From Aureliella helgolandensis (GTDB lineage: Bacteria > Planctomycetota > Planctomycetia > Pirellulales > Pirellulaceae), in contig NZ_CP036298.1 in the NCBI RefSeq assembly GCF_007752135.1, positions 806,001 through 870,000 on the forward strand: a DNA stretch of 64,000 nucleotides, given 5' to 3'. The translations under genes and the position numbers were made by a program. The notes under the pieces were generated by a model, which was not told the DNA's origin, did not search any database, and worked only from the letters and a program-made list of their open reading frames with translations. Below, in pieces: positions 10,428 to 18,046 of this stretch (positions within the stretch are counted from its first letter, which is position 1; every line of letters begins with the position of its first letter).

Positions 10428-13019
10428 CTACTCGCGCGTGAGTGCTTCGTCCAGATTAAAGATACCGAGGCACACCGCGGTGAACGCAGCCAATTCTTCA
10501 GACGGTGCGGTGGACCGGCACTCTGTCGAACCGATGGACAATAGTTCTTGTGCTGCAGTTGGATCTGCTTCGTAGATCGCCAACTGTTTGGACAACGCCT
10601 GCTGCAGAAGCTCAAGTTCCCAGGCTGATGGGGTGCGGCATAACACGCGACGAAATGCCGAGCCAAGGTATTCACTCGGCTGCGTACCGCTTTCGGTGAC
10701 CCTTTCGGCGAGCAGTCGAGCGGCTTCAATCCAAGTTGGATCGTTGAGCGTTGTTAGGGCGTGCAGCGGGGTGCTGGTTATCGCCAAGCGGACGCGACAG
10801 GCCTGGCGGTTGGAGGCGTCAAACATGTTGGCTGGGATCACCGTCCGCCGCCAAAATGTGTACAAACTACGACGATAAAGATTGGCGCCAGACGAGGCTG
10901 GGTAGGTGAAGTCGCGTTCTTTGGTGATCGCGAGCGCCTCCCAAACGGCATCGGGTTGATAGGGGTAGACCGGCGGACCTGCGACTTTCTGGTTCAAAAT
11001 GCCCGCTGCCGCTAAGGCCCAGTCGCGCAGCAATAGGGATGGCATGCGGAAGCGACTGGCTCGGGCCAGTAGGCGATTCTCGATGTCATGCTCTCGGTGA
11101 CGCTCGGTCATTTTGGAGGACTGACGATAGGTCGCACTCGTGACGATCAAGCGATTGAGCCGCTTCATGCTCCATCCGGAGTCGCGAAACTCTACGGCCA
11201 ACCAGTCAAGCAAGTCTTTATGGAGCGGATACTCGCTCTGCACGCCGAAATCCTCGGAAGTCTTGACGAGACCGTTGCCAAAAAAGTGTTGCCACATGCG
11301 ATTGACTTGGACGCGGGCAGTCAAAGGTTGCTCTGGTGACACCAGCCATTGAGCAAATCCCAGCCGGTTGCGCGGCGCCTCTGGAGCAAGGGGGGGCAAG
11401 AACTTGGGGGTGTCGAATGTTACCGGTAAGCCTGGGTTTAAGTACTCGCCACGTTCTAACAGATGAGACTGACGTGGCTTATCGTCACTCATCACCATCG
11501 GACGCGGAATGTTGTCGGCAGTGTAGCTGGCGAGCTGGGAACGCAATTGATCCGGTACCGCGAATGCGGCAATTGAACTGACCAGCGATTCGCGGACTTT
11601 TTCGTCGAAGTGCTTCTTAAGCAACTTTTCCAACTCTTCCTGTTCTGCCTCACTCCGCTCACCAGCCGGCTTTTTCAGAATCTCTTGCGCGGCCGGAGGT
11701 AGGTCCGCTGCGTCTGCGGGCTGGCCATCCGCTTCGATACCCGACTTCCAGCCGAGGTAGGCTGCGTCGACCAATGGCTTGGCCGTCTCTTCTGCCTCGC
11801 TAATGCGTTGGTTGAACTCAGCGATCTTGGCTTTGTTTTCTTCCGTGGGCACTTCGATAACAGGATTGCCCAGGCGAATGCGCGAGGAGTAGCGTTGAGG
11901 TGTCCCGGTTTCCGGCACACGATTAAACGCATCCAACAAACTGTAATAGTCCTGCTGAGTGATGGGGTCGTATTTGTGGTCATGGCACTGAGCGCAAGCC
12001 ATTGTTAGGCCGAGGAAGGTGGTTGCCGTCGTGTCGATGCGGTCGAACAGGACGTTGAACCGCTGTTCTTCCGCGATAGCGCCGCCTTCGCCATTGAGCA
12101 AGTGATTACGATTGAAGCCACTGGCCACCTGCTGTTCAATTGAGGGGGTGGGAAGCAAGTCTCCCGCCAGCTGCCAGATGGTGAATTGATCGAAGGGAAG
12201 ATCCTGATTTAGCGCCCTGACGACCCAGTCCCGCCACATCCATTGCCACGTGTCGCCGTCCTGTTGAAAGCCGTTGCTATCTGCGTAGCGGGCGGCATCC
12301 AGCCAGGGCAAGGCCATGCGTTCCCCATAGTGCTCGCTTTCCAGCAGTTGGTCGACTAGGCGTTCGTAAGCATCCGGGGATGCATCTTCGATAAACGCTG
12401 CAACCGCTTCCGGGCTCGGAGGAAGTCCAATTAGGTCAATGTATAGACGCTTGATCAGGGCATGGCGCTCGGCCTCCGGAGAGGGGGCCCAGTCTTCCGT
12501 TTCAAGCTTATGCAATACGAAGTAGTCGATGGCGTTGCGAGGCCACTGCTTGTCGCTGACCTGCGGAAGCGCGGAACGCTCCGGCGGGGTGAACGCCCAG
12601 TGTTCTTGGTACTTAGCTCCCTCTGCAACCCACTGCTTAAGTGCCTGCTTCTGCTCGTCCGATAACTTGCGGTTCGAGTCGATAGGCGGCATCAGTAGAT
12701 CTGCATCCGACGACTCAATCCGCTCGATGAGTAGGCTGCTCTCCACATCGCCCGGTTCCAACGCACCGTATTCAAGGGCATCCGCGCGAATATCCAGCCG
12801 CAAATCCGCCTTGCGCTGATTCCCATCTTGCCCATGACAATAAAAACAATTCTCAGACAAAATGGGGCGGATGTCGCGATTGAAATCGAGTTCTGCAGCG
12901 CTGACCGCGCAGTTGCGACAGAAGGCAGAAAGCGTTAGCAGTGCCACGAAATGGCCGAATCGAAACGAAAGCACGCTAGACTCGCGAAAAGGGGCGGGGG
13001 AAGGTTGGCAGGGAACCAT
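10428..13019 (-). CDS. PSCyt1/DUF1549/DUF1553 cytochrome-type protein
   Basis: 863 residues from ATG 13019. The frame stays open upstream, but only the ATG gives a plausible exported N-terminus (VALLTLSAFCRNCAVSAAE). Domain order: a planctomycete cytochrome c domain with one heme site (ENCFYCHGQDG, about residue 60), DUF1549 with a second CxxCH (MACAQCHDHKYDP), a Glu/Lys-rich helical insert at about residues 400-500, and DUF1553 in the C-terminal third (FAQWLVSPEQPLTARVQVNRMWQHFFG). Such proteins are restricted largely to Planctomycetes and relatives and are thought to be exported. No electron partner has been proven. It forms an operon with the DUF1501 gene downstream. Confidence 0.93.
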   Translation of the reverse strand: MVPCQPSPAPFRESSVLSFRFGHFVALLTLSAFCRNCAVSAAELDFNRDIRPILSENCFYCHGQDGNQRKADLRLDIRADALEYGALEPGDVESSLLIERIESSDADLLMPPIDSNRKLSDEQKQALKQWVAEGAKYQEHWAFTPPERSALPQVSDKQWPRNAIDYFVLHKLETEDWAPSPEAERHALIKRLYIDLIGLPPSPEAVAAFIEDASPDAYERLVDQLLESEHYGERMALPWLDAARYADSNGFQQDGDTWQWMWRDWVVRALNQDLPFDQFTIWQLAGDLLPTPSIEQQVASGFNRNHLLNGEGGAIAEEQRFNVLFDRIDTTATTFLGLTMACAQCHDHKYDPITQQDYYSLLDAFNRVPETGTPQRYSSRIRLGNPVIEVPTEENKAKIAEFNQRISEAEETAKPLVDAAYLGWKSGIEADGQPADAADLPPAAQEILKKPAGERSEAEQEELEKLLKKHFDEKVRESLVSSIAAFAVPDQLRSQLASYTADNIPRPMVMSDDKPRQSHLLERGEYLNPGLPVTFDTPKFLPPLAPEAPRNRLGFAQWLVSPEQPLTARVQVNRMWQHFFGNGLVKTSEDFGVQSEYPLHKDLLDWLAVEFRDSGWSMKRLNRLIVTSATYRQSSKMTERHREHDIENRLLARASRFRMPSLLLRDWALAAAGILNQKVAGPPVYPYQPDAVWEALAITKERDFTYPASSGANLYRRSLYTFWRRTVIPANMFDASNRQACRVRLAITSTPLHALTTLNDPTWIEAARLLAERVTESGTQPSEYLGSAFRRVLCRTPSAWELELLQQALSKQLAIYEADPTAAQELLSIGSTECRSTAPSEELAAFTAVCLGIFNLDEALTRE

Positions 13020-13443
13020 TATTATAGCCAGTATGTGCTGCAGGGCCACATTGGCCCGAATGGGTAGCCAAAGGGACTGGTTTTTAGCAATTGCCACTGA
13101 TTGGAAGCTGCCGGTGTGTGGTTCTGCCCTGGTGGATCCGTTGGACCTGTTCTCCAAAGGGCAACCTTCTCCAAATGGCAACCTATGGAGTGCTGCGGTG
13201 GGGGCTAGCTTTCCTACCCGGCCGCCGCGTTGCTGCGACGGAAGGCCACAGCCCCGGGAAATCTGTATGTATTGCCCGCTTGGGATTGAGTTTTCACAGT
13301 GCGATTGGAGCCCGTTGCGCGTGCCAAAAAGCGAACGAAGGACCGGTTTTGACCGTATAGTGTGGGACCAAGACGCGAAGAGTGTTACATTGCGGACTCC
13401 TCCTGCTTCCTCCCCTCATCACCTGACCCATTGGTCACTTCCC
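13020..13443. other. Intergenic region between divergent genes
   Basis: 424 bases between the DUF1549 start (leftward) and the DUF1569 start (rightward). A diverged copy of the TGGAGTGCTGCG...TAGCTTTC element described below lies at about 13184-13232. The open frame that runs through this region into the DUF1569 gene has no coding character. Promoters for both genes should lie here but none can be named. Confidence 0.45.
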
Positions 13444-13905
13444 ATGCAGCGTAGACAGCTAGTTTTCAAAGGACTTGAAGAGGCCGTTACCGAGTGCCAG
13501 GCACTCTTGGACAGTGGCTACCAACGCGGCGGTAATTGGACACTGGCCCAAGCTTGCCGTCACTTGCGTTTGACTCAGGATGCGAGCATCGATGGCTACC
13601 CACCGTGGATGTCCCTTTTCGCTCCCGTACGTCCGCTGATACGTTGGCTGCTATTGCCGCGCCTTCTGCGGGGGGATTCTCCGGCTGGAATTAGAACTGC
13701 GGCTATATTTCTGCCACCGGAGGACATGCAGGATCAAGTAGAGCTCAGCGAGTTCACGAAGAGTGTAGAACGCTTTCAACGACACACGGGCTACCTTTAT
13801 CCCCATCCAGGATTCGGTAAGCTGGAACGCTCGCAACTAGAAGAGATTCATGCCGCTCATGCAGCGCACCACCTTGGATTTCTATTGCCAGTTCCCATAC
13901 GCTAA
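13444..13905 (+). CDS. DUF1569 domain protein (DinB-like)
   Basis: 153 residues from ATG 13444. The open frame extends about 580 bases upstream, but that part is intergenic. The family pattern is visible from the opening RRQLVFKGLEEAVTE, the WTLAQACRHLRLTQDASIDG helix and the HPGFGKLERSQLEEIHAAHAAHHL end. DUF1569 belongs to the DinB/YfiT four-helix-bundle group, whose members hold a metal with three His. Here His52 and the C-terminal His cluster are the likely ligands. Thiol-dependent transferase activity is known for some relatives but cannot be assumed. The next gene begins 78 bases downstream on the same strand. Confidence 0.8.
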   Translation: MQRRQLVFKGLEEAVTECQALLDSGYQRGGNWTLAQACRHLRLTQDASIDGYPPWMSLFAPVRPLIRWLLLPRLLRGDSPAGIRTAAIFLPPEDMQDQVELSEFTKSVERFQRHTGYLYPHPGFGKLERSQLEEIHAAHAAHHLGFLLPVPIR

Positions 13906-13983
13906 TCGCGGGATGTGACAGAGCTAGATGGTACAACACATTACGACATTACGAAACGTTTCGATCTTAAAGGAGAATTTACA

Positions 13984-14406
13984 ATGAGATTAGTGATCTG
14001 CATGTGCCTCATGATGCTTCTAGCCTGCACGAGCAGCGATGCGAGGCAAGCCAGCCAAGCTGACGCAGAAGTGGCGTCGAGCTCCTTGTCGAACTCCCTG
14101 TCCAGCGCCGCCGAGGACGGTGCCGTGGCATCTTCCGGCCAAGCGGAGGAGATTGTGATAGACGTGCGCAGTCAGGCCGAGTGGGACGCGGGGCACGTTC
14201 CTCAAGCAATCCACATTCCTCATACGGAGATTGCCGACCGGATTGCAGAGTTCACTAAGGACAAACAGGCGAAAATTGTCGTCTACTGCGCCGTTGGAGG
14301 AAGAGCTGGTAAAGCAAAGACGGCCTTGATGGACCTCGGCTATCTGAATGTCGAGAACGCTGGCGGCTACGACGACATCAAAGATCGCTATCAGGCAGAA
14401 ATGTAG
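13984..14406 (+). CDS. Rhodanese-domain lipoprotein
   Basis: 140 residues. ATG 13984 is preceded by AAAGGAGAA, one of the clearest Shine-Dalgarno sites in the window, which fixes this start over a GTG 69 bases upstream. A lipoprotein signal peptide ends in LLAC (Cys15), then a Ser/Ala-rich linker (about 20-55), then a single rhodanese domain with DVRSQAEWDAGHVPQAIHIP and the active-site loop YCAVGGRAGKA (Cys102). Single-domain rhodaneses carry sulfur as a persulfide on the active Cys. Here it would act at the periplasmic face of a membrane. No sulfur-metabolism neighbours help to define a partner. Confidence 0.88.
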   Translation: MRLVICMCLMMLLACTSSDARQASQADAEVASSSLSNSLSSAAEDGAVASSGQAEEIVIDVRSQAEWDAGHVPQAIHIPHTEIADRIAEFTKDKQAKIVVYCAVGGRAGKAKTALMDLGYLNVENAGGYDDIKDRYQAEM

Positions 14407-14495
14407 GGTACTCCCGCGAGTTAGGGGGCCCGCATTGGCCATGCTGCAGCTGGGGCTATCTAGAAACCCGCTGCAGGCCCCGTGGGGTTGTCCTC

Positions 14496-14954
14496 TCAAT
14501 TCTGTTGGTTGGGCTGCCTGCGTCTGAGCCACCAGAAAATGCCTCCAAGCCCAGCGATGGAAATTGCCACAGCTCCCAAGACCTGCCCCCAGGCTGAGGT
14601 GAGCAGGATTTTGTGAATTAAGTTCGCGTGTTGCTGGTTGGTTTTCGGGAGCTGCCCGGTGTACTCCGCGACGTGATGCAACAGATTGATTGCAGCGGAG
14701 TTCTCTAGGATATCTTGATGACAGGTTAGGCAAGTCCCCTCACGTTGCCTGTGAACTATTTCTTCCTTGTTGAGCGCTCGCGACAGTTTCCAGTGATGCC
14801 CGACCGTGGCCAACTGATTGCCTTCGCGATAGACGATTTGCGACCAATTGTGATCCAGGTTTTCAATCGCTGGCACCATCCTATCTCGCTTTGCATGCGA
14901 GAGGCGGTGTCCGTATTTACCGAGCAATCCAGCAGCGGTGCAAACAGGCAGCAC
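14496..14954 (-). pseudogene. Heme c-binding, membrane-anchored protein; possibly the 3' part of a decayed multiheme cytochrome
   Basis: The frame gives 152 residues from a GTG. One heme c site (GTCLTCHQD) is followed by several His (LLHHVAEYTGQ, NQQHANLIHK) that could act as axial ligands, then a C-terminal membrane anchor (about 120-143) ending in a basic WWLRRRQP. The N-terminus is not a convincing signal peptide, and an in-frame stop sits only a few codons upstream of the hydrophobic stretch. In the next frame upstream (about 14985-15060, same strand) a short His-rich stretch HTNMPAIHEIHQQRCTD looks like cytochrome sequence. I infer that the 5' part may be broken by frameshift. An intact small cytochrome is the alternative. 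Confidence 0.4.
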
Positions 14955-15573
14955 TGCTAAGGCTACTAACCGTCAGTGCAGCGTTGTTGGTGAATTTCGT
15001 GTATGGCAGGCATGTTCGTGTGGCTATTGAGGTGCGAACTCTCAGTGGTGAAACTCAAGCCTTCTTGACTGCAGCAAGGACCGTTCCTGGCTTGCTGATC
15101 GGTCAATACCCAGGGGTGGGATGCTGCAAGCATCGCCACTGTGTCAAGATTAGCTCTCAGGTCAACAGACTGTCGATTGAGCCGCGTTTTAGTTTTAACG
15201 CAAAGTATTGCCCCGAATAGCCTCGTAGCGACAACCAACTTGCCTTACCCTGGCGGCGGATCGTTAGTGCAACAACCCGTTGAGATTTAGAGCAGGACGA
15301 GTGTTTTCTCAATGTTTTGCACTGCGGCATGAAATCGTAGGCGCGACACCCAGCCTCGCCGGTCTAACGGCCGGCAATAAAGCTATTGCCTCGTCTCAAA
15401 GACGCAGCCAAGTCTAGAACAACATACGCGCGAACCGCAAGAGCCTTGAGCGTTTCATGCTATTTCGTTGGTAACTTGCGATTCCTAAGTTGTTTAAGCC
15501 CCGGTGCAACGTTGCGAAGAGATCCGTCGTGAGCATTGTCTAGCGAAATCAGTGAAGACCAAATACTCCTGGA
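14955..15573. other. Region without a confident gene
   Basis: About 620 bases between the heme-protein frame and the DUF3500 gene, both leftward. Near 14985-15060 the minus strand keeps a short His-rich stretch that may be remnant cytochrome sequence. The rest shows no domain and no clear repeat. A short GCCGG/CCGGC hairpin lies near 15358. Confidence 0.4.
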
Positions 15574-16758
15574 TCAGTTATGGCTGTGTCCGTGCTCGCC
15601 ATGTTCGTGTTGTTCGTAATGCTGCCGCAATAGGTCTTTGCCATAGTCGTTGCCATTCGGGGTGCGCAGTACTGCGTGGATATGGTCGCGCGATGGCTCG
15701 CGTGAGCGGAACGGAGCAACGCGACTCTGATGGTCAAACTCGATCAACACAACGGGACTGTGTACGCGGTAATAGTAGACGCTTTCATCTGTCGCGCCTC
15801 CGATCCAAGCGAAGTGAGTCCGATCCAGATGTTGTTTGACTTCCTCCATTTTGACTCGCGCATGCTCGTCTGCTGCGATCCCTACGAATTGTTCGATGAC
15901 GTCTAGGAGGAGTTGCTGTTGCACTTCGTTCAATTCGGACGCTGCGATGCCAGCGTAGTCTAAGTCAACATTGTCTTTGTAAGCCTGCGTCAAGGCGTTG
16001 TTGCTCGTCTTGTCGAGTGAAAGGATGGCACTGGCCTGCTGTTCGCTCGTTAAAGATTGCAGCAATTCGAGTCCTTTGTTCTGCTCGTCCTGCAGGACGA
16101 TTGTCCCTTCAAACTTTCCGCTGACCGCATGAACGGGCTCGCTTCCAATAAATACAGGCGACATAACGACTTGGTCGCCCAAAACAAAATAGTTGATTAC
16201 CAAATGGTGGCCGTCGAGCTGCCAGCCCCACGGTTCGGTGGCAGACGGGGTTCCCATGATGGTAATCCAATAGAGCCATTCCCCGTACTCGTCAAAATTG
16301 TTGGCTAACTCAGCTAGCGTGCCATTAAGCTTCATAATGTCTTGGGACATTTTGAGTCCTCTGGCGCTGAGGCTGACCTTCAATAACGCGAACGCTTGGT
16401 CACGTTGTGCTTGGGACATCTCGTTGAATCCGACACCACGTCGCTGGTAGGAGTGACGATTGTCCCAGCTTCGCCATTCAATGTCGTTCACGGGAAAGGT
16501 GGTTTCCTCAAGTTGCGTCTCACTTAGTGACGCCAAGAAAGTTGTGGCTGCTGCGACCACCGGTTCGGTACTCACGCCTGTTGACTTGATTTCAAACAGC
16601 CCTTTTTCGAGCTCCCCGTTAGCCACAATTCCTCGGAAGGGTTCCGAGAGGGAAGCGGATCCGCCACCTCGTCCTGGCGGTTGTGCGATGACAACCAGCC
16701 CCCAACCGCCAGCGGAAACTGCGGCCAGAAACAATAAGAGAGTAATGCGAGCCGTCAT
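15574..16758 (-). CDS. DUF3500 domain protein, exported
   Basis: 394 residues. An N-terminal hydrophobic signal (about 1-25) is followed by the DUF3500 body, recognisable by the opening FRGIVANG, the stretch [22 protein letters not shown], and the C-terminal [30 protein letters not shown] and [20 protein letters not shown]3500 is a widespread exported family without a demonstrated reaction. The last 15 residues are His-rich ([13 protein letters not shown]), an addition that could bind metal. The gene stands alone on the minus strand with more than 600 bases free on each side. Confidence 0.88.
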   Translation of the reverse strand: MTARITLLLFLAAVSAGGWGLVVIAQPPGRGGGSASLSEPFRGIVANGELEKGLFEIKSTGVSTEPVVAAATTFLASLSETQLEETTFPVNDIEWRSWDNRHSYQRRGVGFNEMSQAQRDQAFALLKVSLSARGLKMSQDIMKLNGTLAELANNFDEYGEWLYWITIMGTPSATEPWGWQLDGHHLVINYFVLGDQVVMSPVFIGSEPVHAVSGKFEGTIVLQDEQNKGLELLQSLTSEQQASAILSLDKTSNNALTQAYKDNVDLDYAGIAASELNEVQQQLLLDVIEQFVGIAADEHARVKMEEVKQHLDRTHFAWIGGATDESVYYYRVHSPVVLIEFDHQSRVAPFRSREPSRDHIHAVLRTPNGNDYGKDLLRQHYEQHEHGEHGHSHN

Positions 16759-17471
16759 AGCGTGAATCCCCAGAATCTTGGCTGAACAAGTTGAAGCAGC
16801 AACGCCGCCGAAACCTTAAGTCACTCCCGCGAGTTGCACAGCGCAGTTCGCGGGCAAGGATTATCGCACAGCCTGAGTGCTCCTACCAGTTGCAGCACGC
16901 GAAGTTGAGGGAGTTCGGCAGGATGCTCTGCGGGCCGCCCACGCGGCTGCCACATCCTTGAACGCCCCCCACCCTCAATAGGTGCCACCCATTTTTCACC
17001 TATTGCTAGCTAACCCGCTCGATAGGTGCCATCCACCCAGCTGGTTTGCTAGCAATAGACGACGAATGGGGTTCAAGCTAGCAATGGCGTGGTTGGGAAA
17101 GGTGGGTGGCATCTATTGGAGAGTAGAAAGGTGGGTGGCACCTATTGGGAGAAGTGAAGTCGATTTGATTTGATCCTGTGTCGAAAGTGCGACATCTGTG
17201 AAGGTGGAATACGCGTTCTCGGTCTCGATTCGTTGGAACTTGAGCGAAAATCGCGAAATTTTGAGATTGGCACTCTAATTGCGTCTATTCAGCTCCAGTG
17301 CTTTGTCGCGGACCAATATTGGGCGGCGGCGAAGCTGCCTGAGGCAATTTGCTTCCTCGGGTTGGTGTTAGAAGCGGCCGCACAAGCCGTATCGGCCTGC
17401 CCCGACAACCCAACTCGAAGTTACGACAAAGTCCCAGAGTTTTGGGTTTCTATGCATAAGGATGCAACACA
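16759..17471. other. Intergenic region with palindromic repeats
   Basis: 713 bases without a convincing gene. A 101-residue frame at 17170-17475 starts from a weak codon and has no family character. The inverted-repeat element at 16976-17147 occupies the middle and is listed separately. The rightmost 150 bases should hold the promoter of the small His/Tyr-rich gene. Confidence 0.5.
16976..17147. repeat. Inverted-repeat element, GGTGCCAYCCA family (locus A)
   Basis: The ends are perfect 16-base inverted repeats: CAATAGGTGCCACCCA at 16976-16991 and its complement at 17132-17147. A second, slightly different pair lies inside (about 17021-17037 and 17101-17119). Between them are three variants of TTGCTAGC(TAA/AAT). 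The same cores recur at 54.6-55.0 kb. No open frame fills the element, so it resembles a small non-autonomous mobile element or a structured intergenic repeat. Confidence 0.75.
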
Positions 17472-17828
17472 ATGAGACGAATTTTTGCTACTGGATTAAT
17501 CCTAGCTTCACTAGTGCTGGGAACTCTGGCCGTTTCGGCTAGCGCCGCAGATCGGCATCACGGGCATTCTAGTCACTACGGATACGGCCAATCGTACGGA
17601 CAGGGACATGGTCACCAGCATGGTCACCATCACAGTTCGCGACGTTACTCTTCCGGGTATTCGAGTTACCGAGCACATCCGCCGGTTTACTCGCAAGCTC
17701 CGATTCGCTACTACGGCGGCTACGCTCCCCCTGTCTATAACGTCTACCCTTCCTCGCGCTACAACTCGGGACACAACCATTTGTTCCACCTCGATGTTGG
17801 ACGCGTGCATTTAGGGATTGGGCGGTAA
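17472..17828 (+). CDS. Small secreted His/Tyr/Ser-rich protein
   Basis: 118 residues: a signal peptide (about 1-26, ending SASAA) followed by low-complexity mature sequence rich in His, Tyr, Ser and Gly, with repeated HGH and YGQ units. The C-terminus reads YPSSRYNSGHNHLFHLDVGRVHLGIGR. The same kind of ending (YPSSRRYHSGHHFILDVF) closes another small secreted protein at 46581-47003, so the two belong to one family despite very different middle parts. No function is known to me. The His clusters could bind Cu, Zn or Ni, but that is inference. The gene is monocistronic, with its own upstream region. Confidence 0.75.
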   Translation: MRRIFATGLILASLVLGTLAVSASAADRHHGHSSHYGYGQSYGQGHGHQHGHHHSSRRYSSGYSSYRAHPPVYSQAPIRYYGGYAPPVYNVYPSSRYNSGHNHLFHLDVGRVHLGIGR

Positions 17829-18046
17829 GTGGATGGAAGCGGGGGAGTGCAACGGAGGCTACCGCGTGGATCAAACTCGCGGCGGCTTCCCCCTTCTAGC
17901 GACATTTCCAGCAGGGCTGTTGAGACCATCCATCGCCTGGCAGCGCACGGCGGAAAATATCTCATCAGCAAGCCGCCCTACCTTGGGCGGTCGCTTCGAC
18001 TGACAGCAGTGCAATGAGGGAGTTCTGGAGTGTCCTGCCTCAACAG

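Noticed and set aside
12862-13443. Long upstream extension of the DUF1569 frame, overlapping the DUF1549 gene
   Set aside because: Family similarity begins at ATG 13444; the extension runs through a divergent promoter region and antisense to another gene.
14891-15220. 109-residue plus-strand open frame across the possible cytochrome remnant
   Set aside because: No family character; it is antisense to the stretch with heme-protein features.
16976-17147. CRISPR-like array
   Set aside because: Repeats are inverted, irregularly spaced and share internal sequence; no cas genes in the window.
17170-17475. 101-residue open frame just before the small His-rich gene
   Set aside because: Weak start codon, no domain, no signal, and it overlaps the better-supported gene start. 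Composition looks non-coding.
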